This document shows, piece by piece, positions 52,140 through 60,430 of a DNA stretch of 64,000 nucleotides (its first letter is position 1; each line of letters begins with the position of its first letter). This DNA comes from Candidatus Izemoplasma sp. (GTDB taxonomy: Bacteria > Bacillota_I > Bacilli_A > Izemoplasmatales > Izemoplasmataceae), in NCBI GenBank assembly GCA_036172455.1, contig JAXKVY010000001.1:62001-126000 (forward strand), given 5' to 3'. Made by a program: the position numbers and the translations under genes. The notes beneath the pieces were generated by a model, which saw nothing but the letters and a program-made list of their open reading frames with translations, was not told the origin of the DNA and did not search any database.

Positions 52140-53155
52140 GATGAACCACTACTTTCTAATGACGATAAATAGGTAATCGCATCGTCTAACGATGTGATTG
52201 GAACCAATTTTAAATCAGTATCTAATGTATCATATAACGCTTTTGCGACCACATAATTATCCGTATTTTCATTGCTTAAGTGAGGCACGAAAAAGATATC
52301 AATATCGTTGTGAATTGCGGTAATCAGTTTTTGTTCTACGCCCCTAATTAAGCCAGCTTTACCAGCTAAATCAATGGTTCCTGTTCCGGCTATTTTATAG
52401 CCTTTGGTAATATCTGTCTCAATCATTTGGCTATAAACATATAATGCCTGCATAATCCCACCACTAGGCCCCCCTGTATTGGTCTCGATAATATGATAAG
52501 GAAGGTTCTCTTCAGTGATTTCAGTAAACGCTTTAAGACTAATCCCAAATCGGCAACTGTCATCAATTTCTGTTGGACTCATTCTCACTGTCATTGGTTC
52601 TTTGTCGCGTAATATATCAAAAGTTGCAGTATCATCACAACTGACAGTGGTAAAATCAAACGTGTCGATGGGTATATCATTCACCCTTAAAATATGGTCG
52701 CCTATTTCTAGTGTATCGGGTTCTAAATAGCTCCATGTTAAATATACCGTGGTGTACGTGGTATAATCAAGGTCAATACCGGCTTCATTGGCTGCGTTGA
52801 CAATACTTGTTGCAATGCTATCATCCTTAGAGAGATAGCTTTGCACACGCAAATCCTCTAAATCTAAGTAGGCATAAAACGGTGGCATTTCATTAACATC
52901 CACATGGTTAAATAACTTGGCAGCATAGTATTGAAACATTGTTGTCCGCTCATAATGAATCACACTTGTTGTGTGAAAAGAACCTGTTAAGGGAGTAGGT
53001 GTATCAAATTCAATGAAGCTAGATACATTATTATTATATCCTGGGGATGTGAAGGTATAGTCTACACGGATTAATGATGTGATTAAAACAAGCAGTGTTA
53101 TAAGACTCAACACTGCCCATTCAAGGATTTGTTTACGTTTTGTTTGGTTTACCAT
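52136..53155 (-). CDS. ylbL: YlbL-type PDZ/Lon-like membrane protease
   Basis: Protein of 339 residues with one N-terminal membrane anchor (about 12-28). A divergent PDZ domain is near 140-185 (LEIGDHILRVNDIPID). A C-terminal Lon-type S16 protease domain has Ser in NTGGPSGGIMQAL and Lys in GKAGLIRGVEQKLITA, the expected Ser-Lys dyad. The active site is predicted outside the cell membrane. In Bacillus YlbL removes the SOS division inhibitor YneA. The gene overlaps the deaminase gene by 23 bp and the next membrane gene by 4 bp. Confidence 0.9.
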   Translation of the reverse strand: MVNQTKRKQILEWAVLSLITLLVLITSLIRVDYTFTSPGYNNNVSSFIEFDTPTPLTGSFHTTSVIHYERTTMFQYYAAKLFNHVDVNEMPPFYAYLDLEDLRVQSYLSKDDSIATSIVNAANEAGIDLDYTTYTTVYLTWSYLEPDTLEIGDHILRVNDIPIDTFDFTTVSCDDTATFDILRDKEPMTVRMSPTEIDDSCRFGISLKAFTEITEENLPYHIIETNTGGPSGGIMQALYVYSQMIETDITKGYKIAGTGTIDLAGKAGLIRGVEQKLITAIHNDIDIFFVPHLSNENTDNYVVAKALYDTLDTDLKLVPITSLDDAITYLSSLESSGSS

Positions 53156-53621
53156 GATTCATCACCAGTTCATAGTTTGTTAATCTGCGGTACGTTACCT
53201 TTGCGGCATCAAACATTCGACGAGAAGCCACGAAACTCAGTTGGTCGTGATATTTATCGGCTAAATAGACCACTTCTTTAATGCCACTTTGAATGATTAA
53301 CTTTGCACACTCATTGCATGGAAATAAGGTGACATAAAGCGTCGCTCCTTCGAGGGGGACTGTCGCATTTAATATTGCATTGGGTTCGGCATGAACGACA
53401 TATGGATATTTAGATTCAAGCCAAACTTCATTTTTATCCCACGGAAAATCATCATCATCAACGCCATAGGGAAAGCCATTATAGCCAATACCCACAATGC
53501 GCTTTTGTTCATTCACAATACACGCACCAACTTGCGTTCTTGGATCTTTACTTCGCATAGCACTTAAACTTGCCACACCCATAAAATAGGTATCCCAAGA
53601 AATATAATCTGTTCGTTTCAT
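53133..53621 (-). CDS. dCMP deaminase
   Basis: Zinc deaminase of 162 residues that turns dCMP into dUMP for dTMP synthesis. The zinc and catalytic motifs are VVHAEPNAI near 76 and LFPCNECAKLI near 99. DPRTQVGACIV is also typical. It resembles Bacillus ComEB. AAGGAGCAT precedes the ATG. First gene of a tightly overlapping run: deaminase, ylbL, small membrane protein, lspA, pseudouridine synthase. Confidence 0.92.
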   Translation of the reverse strand: MKRTDYISWDTYFMGVASLSAMRSKDPRTQVGACIVNEQKRIVGIGYNGFPYGVDDDDFPWDKNEVWLESKYPYVVHAEPNAILNATVPLEGATLYVTLFPCNECAKLIIQSGIKEVVYLADKYHDQLSFVASRRMFDAAKVTYRRLTNYELVMNHGKPNKT

Positions 53622-53643
53622 TATATGCTCCTTCTTTAGCGGG

Positions 53644-54129
53644 TTATTTTACGTTTTTATAAGAGTCTAAATCAATATGGCAATACCCATGTTTATTTTT
53701 CTCTAAATAATCTTGATGATACTCTTCTGCAGGGAAAAAGGTTAGATTTGTTTTAAGTTCTAACGCAAGTGGTTTTTGATACTCCTTGGCACGAATATTA
53801 AGATAGTTTTTAATAAATGGGATTTCGTCACTCGCATAGTTATAAATCCCAGTCCGATACTGAACACCAACATCATTTCCTTGTTTATTCACACTTGTAG
53901 GATCAATAATGTTAAATAAATGATCTAATAATTTCTTCAGTGAAATAATCGATTCATCATAGCGGATTAACACAGCTTCTGCATGCCCACTTCCAGAGCA
54001 TACTTCTTCATAAGTCGCTTCTCCTGTTCCGTCAATATAGCCCACTTCTGTGTGGTCGACACCGTCTAATTGTTTAAAATAGGCTTCTACACCCCAAAAG
54101 CAACCTCCGGCAAAAACAATTGATTTCAT
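53644..54129 (-). CDS. msrA: Peptide methionine sulfoxide reductase A
   Basis: Enzyme of 161 residues that reduces methionine-S-sulfoxide with thioredoxin as donor. The catalytic motif is GGCFWGVEAYF (Cys10). GYIDGTGEATYEEVCSG, where most homologs have GG, HAEAVLI and QYRTGIY follow. Full length; no MsrB domain is fused. AGGAGAG precedes the ATG. Confidence 0.95.
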   Translation of the reverse strand: MKSIVFAGGCFWGVEAYFKQLDGVDHTEVGYIDGTGEATYEEVCSGSGHAEAVLIRYDESIISLKKLLDHLFNIIDPTSVNKQGNDVGVQYRTGIYNYASDEIPFIKNYLNIRAKEYQKPLALELKTNLTFFPAEEYHQDYLEKNKHGYCHIDLDSYKNVK

Positions 54130-54140
54130 GTTATTCTCTC

Positions 54141-54836
54141 CTATCGTTTTATTTTTTCAAGTAAGTATCTTGTGACATAACTACTGGCCATAAGTCCAGC
54201 ACTCGCAGGGACAAATGCATTAGACGTTGGTGTACGGCCTTCCTTATTAATCGCACTTGGTTGTTCAAATGAACACACTGTCTGAAGCGTTTTATATCCA
54301 GGATGTGTTTTAAGCTTGCGGCGCATCACACGCGCAATGGGGTCTGTTTGTGTTTTATAAAGAGGCATAATATTTAGGTTTTCTGGGCCTAATTTATCCC
54401 CTGTACCCATGACAGCTATATGACCAATATCCCGGTTTAAACATTCCTTTGCAAGATCTATTTTATAGGTGATTGTATCGATTGCGTCAACAATGAAATC
54501 AATCTTGTGTTCAAATAGTTTCGTTTTTGTATCCGCATTATAAAAAACAGGATACACAGTAATCTCTATTTCTGGATTGATATCAGTTATACGTTTCTTT
54601 AAAACATCCACCTTAAGATTACCTATCGTTGAGTGTAAAGCAACTATCTGCCGATTTATGTTACTTGCTTCAACAGTGTCGTGATCCACTAAAATTAAAT
54701 GTTTGATCCCAAATCGTGCAAGCGATTCAGCAACATAGCCACCAACCCCACCAAGTCCGACAATCATGATCGTGTGGTTGATTAGTTTTTGATAGGTTTC
54801 TTCACCAAATTGTCTTTGTGTTCTTGCGTGTATCAT
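54141..54836 (-). CDS. tcdA: tRNA threonylcarbamoyladenosine dehydratase (TcdA/YgdL family)
   Basis: E1-like (ThiF/MoeB fold) protein of 231 residues that cyclises t6A-37 of ANN-decoding tRNAs to ct6A using ATP. It has the nucleotide loop VGLGGVGGYVAESLARFG near 26, the DHDTVEASNINRQ motif near 51, and DAIDTITYK near 116. ThiF/MoeB are alternatives, but the RQFGEE start and CSFEQPS segment fit TcdA. The ribosome binding site is AAGGTGATGTC. Confidence 0.88.
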   Translation of the reverse strand: MIHARTQRQFGEETYQKLINHTIMIVGLGGVGGYVAESLARFGIKHLILVDHDTVEASNINRQIVALHSTIGNLKVDVLKKRITDINPEIEITVYPVFYNADTKTKLFEHKIDFIVDAIDTITYKIDLAKECLNRDIGHIAVMGTGDKLGPENLNIMPLYKTQTDPIARVMRRKLKTHPGYKTLQTVCSFEQPSAINKEGRTPTSNAFVPASAGLMASSYVTRYLLEKIKR

Positions 54837-54881
54837 GACATCACCTTTTGAAAAAGGCTACAGGGTAGCCTTCATATAAAT

Positions 54882-55304
54882 TTAACGAAAATTGTCAACG
54901 TTAAAGTATCGTCTACCAATAAAGAATAATGCTGCATAAACACCTAAAAACAATGGAATAACGACATGCGGAATGTATTTGGCAGGACCACCTAGATAGG
55001 TAAAGATAATACCCAGTCCAAAAACACCTAACGCTGAAATAAATAATAAGTAACTAAATTCTTTGTGATAGGATGCTTTAACAGCGCGATAATTACGTTG
55101 TCGTTGGAAGACTAACAACAACATGCCCATACCTATAAAGATGCCCAGTCCAGCTGCCCCAATAAGCAAAATCGTTAATGGATCAATCATTGTTTGTAAA
55201 TCAAAGATAAAAGCAAATACAACAATAATTGGGACAAACATCACAGATGTAATAATAAACAAAATGATATTTATCTGGTGAACGGTATAAATATTAGGCT
55301 TCAT
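54882..55304 (-). CDS. Membrane protein, 140 residues, four segments (unknown)
   Basis: No family is recognised. Four membrane segments are visible (near 13-35, 43-64, 85-104 and 112-130). A basic loop (FQRQRNYRAVKASYHKE) sits in the middle and the tail is RRYFNVDNFR. The ATG at 55302-55304 shares bases with the stop of the AI-2E-family gene (TGATG), so the two are coupled and may form a complex. No function is assigned. Confidence 0.62.
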   Translation of the reverse strand: MKPNIYTVHQINIILFIITSVMFVPIIVVFAFIFDLQTMIDPLTILLIGAAGLGIFIGMGMLLLVFQRQRNYRAVKASYHKEFSYLLFISALGVFGLGIIFTYLGGPAKYIPHVVIPLFLGVYAALFFIGRRYFNVDNFR

Positions 55305-56431
55305 CACGCATCACTGGCGACAACTTCCTCGCCACTTTTTTCATGTTGTTTTTCTTTATAAAATTGATAAAGGACACGTATCGACGCGGCAATTGGTGAT
55401 GCAAAGACAACACCAATGGTGCCAAATAAGCTACCAAAGAATAAGATGGATACGATAATAACAATCGGATGCATTTCTAACTGTTTTCCCATAATGATTG
55501 GTTGGAAGATATTTCCTTCAATCATTTGCAATCCGATATTCACCGCAACAACTAACAGTGGTGCTGGTCCAGTATCACGTGTAATAACAGCATAAATAAC
55601 TACCGGTACCATCGCAATAATGGCCCCGAAATAAGGTATAATGTTTGTTAATCCAACAATAATACCAAAGATAAAGAAATATTGTAATCCAATCAATTTA
55701 TACAGGATTGTCGCAACAATGCCAATCGCAAGCATTAAGACAAGCTGTCCCCGAAGGTATGCACCAACGGTATGGTTGAAACGACTTCCGAGTTCTGATG
55801 TCGACTTTTCAAAGCGCGCAGGAATCAGCGAACGCATTGAGTCATTAATTAATTCATAATCTAATAGATAGTATAATAATAAGATTGGCAATACGATAAT
55901 AACCGTAAACACATTAATCAAGGTGCTCGATAGTGAGGCAGTAACATTATCGACGAAACTTGATATCGTATCTTCAATAATGGTTGAATTATTAATCGTT
56001 TCAATAATCCAGTCGTAAATCTCTGTCCCAAAAATAAACTCATTACGAAAATCATTCTCAAAATATAATTGAATCATGACCCAATCATTTTCAAAGAAAC
56101 TTCTAACTTGGCTAATCAAAAATGGCCATAAGTAATAAATAACAAGCAAGAATACACTGATACTACCAATGTAAACAACACTGACACTAAGCCCTCTAGA
56201 GCCAACACCACGTTGTTCTAAAAGTCGAATAAGTGGGTACATTATCAGTGATATTAGCCACGCTAATGCCACAGGTACCAATACTGAACGTAATGCATCC
56301 ATAAATTTAAACCATAAGGCATTAAATTGTGATGCCAATAGCAAAATCGCAAGCGATAATAAAATAACAACAAGCACACGAATTGCCTTGTTCAAAAATT
56401 GGTCACTTAAGAATTTATTTTGTTTATCCAC
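55304..56431 (-). CDS. AI-2E-family transporter (second copy)
   Basis: Membrane protein of 375 residues with the AI-2E permease layout. It has VPVALAWLISLIMYPLIRLLE near 50, LPILLLYYLLDYELI near 180, GLTNIIPYFGAIIAMVPV near 255 and the C-terminal EGNIFQPIIMGK motif. It is a clear paralog of the protein at 39.4-40.5 kb but well diverged. A TTG at 56447 is in frame. The GTG at 56429-56431 is preferred, because AAGGATGTG upstream matches the anti-Shine-Dalgarno sequence at good spacing. It is coupled to the downstream four-segment protein. Substrate unknown. Confidence 0.88.
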   Translation of the reverse strand: MDKQNKFLSDQFLNKAIRVLVVILLSLAILLLASQFNALWFKFMDALRSVLVPVALAWLISLIMYPLIRLLEQRGVGSRGLSVSVVYIGSISVFLLVIYYLWPFLISQVRSFFENDWVMIQLYFENDFRNEFIFGTEIYDWIIETINNSTIIEDTISSFVDNVTASLSSTLINVFTVIIVLPILLLYYLLDYELINDSMRSLIPARFEKSTSELGSRFNHTVGAYLRGQLVLMLAIGIVATILYKLIGLQYFFIFGIIVGLTNIIPYFGAIIAMVPVVIYAVITRDTGPAPLLVVAVNIGLQMIEGNIFQPIIMGKQLEMHPIVIIVSILFFGSLFGTIGVVFASPIAASIRVLYQFYKEKQHEKSGEEVVASDA

Positions 56432-56486
56432 CTTAATCACATCCTTCAATCCACTTTATTATACCATAAAGTTGTCTTTTTGAAAA

Positions 56487-58235
56487 TTATTTCAGCGTTT
56501 TGATGTGTAAATCTTTTAACAATGACGGGTCAATCACACTTGGCGCTTTGGTAAGTAAGCATTGTGCACTATTTGTTTTTGGAAATGCGACAACATCACG
56601 GATATTATCTGTGCCTGCTAAAATCATCACTAAACGATCAAATCCAAAAGCAATACCACCATGTGGCGGTGTGCCGTATTTTAAGGCATCTAATAAGAAA
56701 CCAAATTTCTTTCTCGCCTCTGCTTGGCTAATACCGAGTACATCAAAGACGGTTTCTTGTACAGATTCTTTATGGATACGAATACTTCCACCACCAAGTT
56801 CTTGTCCCTGAACAACTAAATCATAAGCGTATGCTAAGGCGTTTTCAGGGTCATCTTTTAAAGAATCTAAATAGTCTTCTTGAACCATTGTAAAGGGATG
56901 GTGTAATGAGAAAAATTTGTCAACATCAGCACGATATTCAAACATTGGCCAATCAACAACCCATAAGAAATCATAGGTATCATTATCATATAATACAAGA
57001 TCTTTTGCGATATGACGACGTAATTGGTCTAGTGATTGATGGACAACAGCTCGTGAATCAGAGACCATTAATATTAAATCTCCATTCTCAGCATCCATCC
57101 TATCGATTAAAGTAACTTGCTGTTCTTCTGTAAAGAACTTTTTAATACCACCAGATAAGCCATCTTCTTTCACTTTTAGAGTGGCTAAACCTTTGGCTCC
57201 AAACTTTTTCACAAAGTCAGTTAACTGATCGACATCTTTATTTGAGTAATGAGATTGTCCATTTTTAACAGTAATCCCTTTAACAATTCCACCTTTATCG
57301 ATGTTATTGGTAAAGACACCAAAAGTTGTATTTTTTGCCCAGTTTGTTAAATTAACAAGTTCCATACCAAAGCGTGTATCAGGCTTATCCGTTCCATAAC
57401 GTTCAACCGCTTCTTTGTAAGTCATAATTGGAAACGCATCATTAAACACAGCACCTTTCACTTTTTTCATGATATGTTTGATTAACCGTTCACTAATATC
57501 CATAATATCAGATTGATCTAAGAAACTTGTTTCAATATCAATTTGGGTGAACTCAGGTTGACGATCACGACGTAGATCTTCATCACGAAAACATTTAGCT
57601 ATCTGATAATACTTTTCAAACCCACCAACCATCAACAATTGTTTAAAGATTTGTGGTGATTGTGGCAAGGCGAAAAACTCCCCTTCGTTTATGCGGGAAG
57701 GTACTAAGTAATCTCTTGCCCCTTCTGGGGTAGATTTGGTTAATATCGGCGTTTCTATTTCTAAAAAGCCTTCTTGGTTTAAGAATTCACGAGTCGCTTG
57801 CGCTGCTTCATGTCGAATTTTAAAGGTTTTTTGTAAGACGGGTCTGCGTAAGTCTAAATAACGGTATTTTAAGCGAATTTCTTCTAGTGCATCGGTCTCA
57901 TCTTTAATTAACATAGGTGATTGTTCAGCAGTGTTTAAGATGTTTAATGTTGTGACATCTACTTCAATATCACCGGTTGGAATCTCTTTATTTTTACTGC
58001 TTCGTTCAATGACTGTTCCTTCAATTTCTAAGACATACTCACTTTTAATGGCTTGGATAATATGTTTAAAATCAGAGTCTTGGTTAAAAGCAAGTTGGGT
58101 AATACCAGTACGGTCTCTTAAGTCAATAAACGTCAGTTTACCCAAATCACGTTTTTTAGCAACCCAGCCTTTTAATACAACTGTGTCACCTACATTTTCT
58201 ATTCGTAATTCACCATTTGTATGTGTTCGTTTCAT
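56487..58235 (-). CDS. aspS: Aspartyl-tRNA synthetase
   Basis: Class II synthetase of 582 residues. It has an N-terminal OB anticodon domain (VVLKGWVAKKRDLG), motif 2 (YYQIAKCFRDEDLRRDRQPEFTQ in pieces), a bacterial GAD insertion domain (about 290-410) and motif 3 (GIAFGFDRLVMIL). The proline-rich site KSTPEGARDYLVPSR is intact. Two adjacent ATGs exist; the one at 58233-58235 has better spacing to GAGGAG. It follows hisS by 11 bp, so both are under the same T-box leader. Confidence 0.96.
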   Translation of the reverse strand: MKRTHTNGELRIENVGDTVVLKGWVAKKRDLGKLTFIDLRDRTGITQLAFNQDSDFKHIIQAIKSEYVLEIEGTVIERSSKNKEIPTGDIEVDVTTLNILNTAEQSPMLIKDETDALEEIRLKYRYLDLRRPVLQKTFKIRHEAAQATREFLNQEGFLEIETPILTKSTPEGARDYLVPSRINEGEFFALPQSPQIFKQLLMVGGFEKYYQIAKCFRDEDLRRDRQPEFTQIDIETSFLDQSDIMDISERLIKHIMKKVKGAVFNDAFPIMTYKEAVERYGTDKPDTRFGMELVNLTNWAKNTTFGVFTNNIDKGGIVKGITVKNGQSHYSNKDVDQLTDFVKKFGAKGLATLKVKEDGLSGGIKKFFTEEQQVTLIDRMDAENGDLILMVSDSRAVVHQSLDQLRRHIAKDLVLYDNDTYDFLWVVDWPMFEYRADVDKFFSLHHPFTMVQEDYLDSLKDDPENALAYAYDLVVQGQELGGGSIRIHKESVQETVFDVLGISQAEARKKFGFLLDALKYGTPPHGGIAFGFDRLVMILAGTDNIRDVVAFPKTNSAQCLLTKAPSVIDPSLLKDLHIKTLK

Positions 58236-58246
58236 CATTCGCTCCT

Positions 58247-59554
58247 CTATTCGCAATTGCAGTCGTCACAACCGCAATCTTTACTTGGTTTCATGAGTTC
58301 TGTCATGACATGTTGATATAGATCATTGGTTGGTATTTCAACCTGTTCACCAGAAATCTGATCTTTCACAGCAATCACATTCTTTTCACGTTCTTGATCA
58401 CCGTAAATTGCGACAAAACGTGCATTATATCGGTCAGCTTCTTTCCATTTCGCTCGCATACTGCGATCTAAATAATCAATGTCAGCCGTTAAGCCTCCTT
58501 GGCGACAGCGATGTAATAATTTAATCCCATCTGCCTTTTGTTTATCACCAAGAATCATAATGTATAAATGAATCATGTCTTTTTTTGGTGTGTAGTTACT
58601 GTGTTCTAATGCGAACAGTAGACGTTCAAGTCCAAAGGCAAATCCAACCCCTGGCTTATCCGGACCATCTAGTGAACTGACTAAATGGTTATAGCGTCCC
58701 CCTGCACAAATTGTATTTTGTGCACCCAAGGTAGGCACGTTCGCATCCAGTTCAAACACAGTATGGGTATAATAATCGAGCCCACGCACTAAATTAGGAT
58801 CTACTTCATAATTTAAATCCATACTGTCAAGAAAAGCAATGACTTGATCAAAGTGTGCTTTACTTGTTTCATTCAAGTAATCAATGGGTTTTGGGGCAGA
58901 TTGTAATAAGGGATGATCTTTATCGACTTTACAGTCTAATATCCTTAAGGGGTTTGTGTCATAGCGTACTTGACAGTCATGACACAACTCAGTAATGTCA
59001 TCCTTTAAGTGATCTAGTAACGCGTCACGGTAATTGTCGCGGCTTTCTTCATCCCCGATCGAATTGATTCTTACAGTAACATTTTTGAGTTTTAAAGCTT
59101 TAAGAATTGTTACAGCATAATCTATTAATTCGGCATCCATTTCTGGTAATGGACTGCCAAAACTTTCTGCGCCAAATTGAACAAACTGGCGATAGCGTCC
59201 TTTTTGGGGACGTTCATAACGAAACATTGGTCCTAAGTAATACAGCTTTTGAACTTGATTCGCATCCGCATATAGTTTATTTTCAATATAGCTTCTTACG
59301 ACACCAGCGGTTCCTTCAGGGCGCAATGTATTATCACGCTTTCCACGATCACTAAAGTCATAAGTCTCTTTTGACACAATATCAGAACTTTCACCTACAC
59401 TACGGTGAAAGAGATCAGATGATTCTACAATAGGGGTTCTAATTTCTTTGAAATGATAGAGTTTGCTTACACTGTGAAGTACTTTTTCAATGTGTTGCCA
59501 TGTACTTACTTCATCTGGTAAAACGTCATACATACCTTTCATTTTTCGTATCAT
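58247..59554 (-). CDS. hisS: Histidyl-tRNA synthetase with cysteine-rich C-terminal tail
   Basis: Class II synthetase of 435 residues. It has motif 1 (EIRTPIVESSDLFHRSVGE), motif 2 (GPMFRYERPQKGRYRQF), the His-specific LVRGLDYYTHTVFE and AGGRYNHLV, motif 3 (GVGFAFGLERLLF) and a C-terminal anticodon domain. The end is odd: after the normal domain comes DCGCDDCNCE, four cysteines in ten residues, which could bind a metal. An upstream in-frame start lies before the GGAGG ribosome binding site, so the ATG at 59552-59554 is chosen. First gene of hisS-aspS. Confidence 0.96.
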   Translation of the reverse strand: MIRKMKGMYDVLPDEVSTWQHIEKVLHSVSKLYHFKEIRTPIVESSDLFHRSVGESSDIVSKETYDFSDRGKRDNTLRPEGTAGVVRSYIENKLYADANQVQKLYYLGPMFRYERPQKGRYRQFVQFGAESFGSPLPEMDAELIDYAVTILKALKLKNVTVRINSIGDEESRDNYRDALLDHLKDDITELCHDCQVRYDTNPLRILDCKVDKDHPLLQSAPKPIDYLNETSKAHFDQVIAFLDSMDLNYEVDPNLVRGLDYYTHTVFELDANVPTLGAQNTICAGGRYNHLVSSLDGPDKPGVGFAFGLERLLFALEHSNYTPKKDMIHLYIMILGDKQKADGIKLLHRCRQGGLTADIDYLDRSMRAKWKEADRYNARFVAIYGDQEREKNVIAVKDQISGEQVEIPTNDLYQHVMTELMKPSKDCGCDDCNCE

Positions 59555-59576
59555 ATTGATATTTCCTCCTTTATAT

Positions 59577-59806
59577 AAAAACGTCCCTAAACACATGTTT
59601 AAGGACGAATCAGTTTCTCCGCGGTACCACCTTAGTTCCTAGCAAGCTAGGCCCTTTCCTCTTAACGCGAGGGAACGTCTTTTTTTACTTTGTTCAAAAA
59701 AGCCCTTGAAAGTGTCTTTCAATAGTGATCATAAAGATGCTTACACCAACCATCCTCGCTTATGTTATGATCTATTTATCTACTCATCTTTCGCATTGGT
59801 TTTCTA
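59577..59806 (-). ncRNA. T-box leader of hisS-aspS with overlapping Asp/His specifier
   Basis: Minus-strand leader with the T-box core AAGGTGGTACCGCGGAGAA (about 59616-59634) and a terminator stem built on CGTCC/GGACG plus an inner ACA-rich helix (59582-59607) followed by a U-run. In Stem I the base helix GAAAG/CTTTC encloses the K-turn GATGA, the loop E strand AGTAGA and the specifier strand GAAAGACAC. GCGAGGATGGTTGGTG is the AG-bulge and apical part. The specifier reads GAC (Asp, 59714-59716), and CAC (His, 59712-59714) overlaps it by one base. Confidence 0.9.
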
Positions 59807-59812
59807 TATGTG

Positions 59813-59841
59813 ATTATACAATGTTTATGACATACAGTCAA
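59813..59841 (-). promoter_or_regulatory. Promoter of the hisS-aspS T-box transcript
   Basis: Minus-strand TTGACT and TATAAT are exactly 17 bases apart. The -35 box and part of the spacer lie inside the 3' end of the preceding GNAT gene. Confidence 0.85.
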
Positions 59842-60430
59842 TACAAACAGTCTCTTTTATTTTAGATAACCAAGGGATATTGTCATTCTCGTAATCATCA
59901 TCAATTAATGAATAGACTACATCGTCTAATAATCTACCATCATACATTTGAAACTTTTTGCGTAACACGCCTTCAAAGACAAAGCCTAGTTTGTCACATA
60001 CACGTTTTGAAGCAAAATTATGATGAAAGTGACAATACGCTAGACGTTTGAGCTTTAACACCTCAAATGCATAGATTATAATGGCTTGTGCGGCTTCTGT
60101 AATAATGCCTTGGTTCCAATAATCTGGATGTAATACAAAACCAATTTCACCTCGTGTGTTATGCACTGAATGAACTTCAATTGTACCAATTAAGGTGTCA
60201 TTCTCTTTGAAGGTAATCGCATAAACACCTGGTTGGCCTAAGTCACGCTTCTTTATTGAATATTGAATAAAAGCCAGTGAATCTTTCATATGTGCATGCG
60301 GCGCCCATCCTGCATTGGGTCCTACATCATCCCGTTTCGCATAATCGTATACCGCCCGTTGATCTGTTTCTTTAATCGGTCGTAAACGTAGCCTTTTAGT
60401 TGTAATAATCGGCTGTCTAAATGCCATCAT
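59825..60430 (-). CDS. GNAT N-acetyltransferase, RimJ/RimL type
   Basis: Acetyltransferase of 201 residues. It begins TTKRLRLRPIKETD and has the acetyl-CoA-binding region EIGFVLHPDYWNQGIITEAA (the Q/RxxGxG/A-like loop) near 95-115, then KRVCDKLGFVFEGVLRKK near 150. This is the layout of RimJ/RimL-type enzymes that modify ribosomal protein N-termini or small molecules. The substrate cannot be predicted. Its start overlaps the preceding GNAT gene by 4 bp. Confidence 0.88.
   Translation of the reverse strand: MMAFRQPIITTKRLRLRPIKETDQRAVYDYAKRDDVGPNAGWAPHAHMKDSLAFIQYSIKKRDLGQPGVYAITFKENDTLIGTIEVHSVHNTRGEIGFVLHPDYWNQGIITEAAQAIIIYAFEVLKLKRLAYCHFHHNFASKRVCDKLGFVFEGVLRKKFQMYDGRLLDDVVYSLIDDDYENDNIPWLSKIKETVCIDCMS

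Noticed and set aside
57931-58296. Open frame of 121 codons on the plus strand inside aspS and the end of hisS
   Set aside because: Antisense to two conserved synthetase genes, no promoter or ribosome binding site; shadow frame.
59725-59730. GAT-CAC string in the hisS leader as a tandem Asp-His specifier
   Set aside because: It lies in a paired helix (AATAG..ATCATAA with TTATGAT..CTATT), not in the specifier loop; the loop E alignment places the specifier at 59712-59716.
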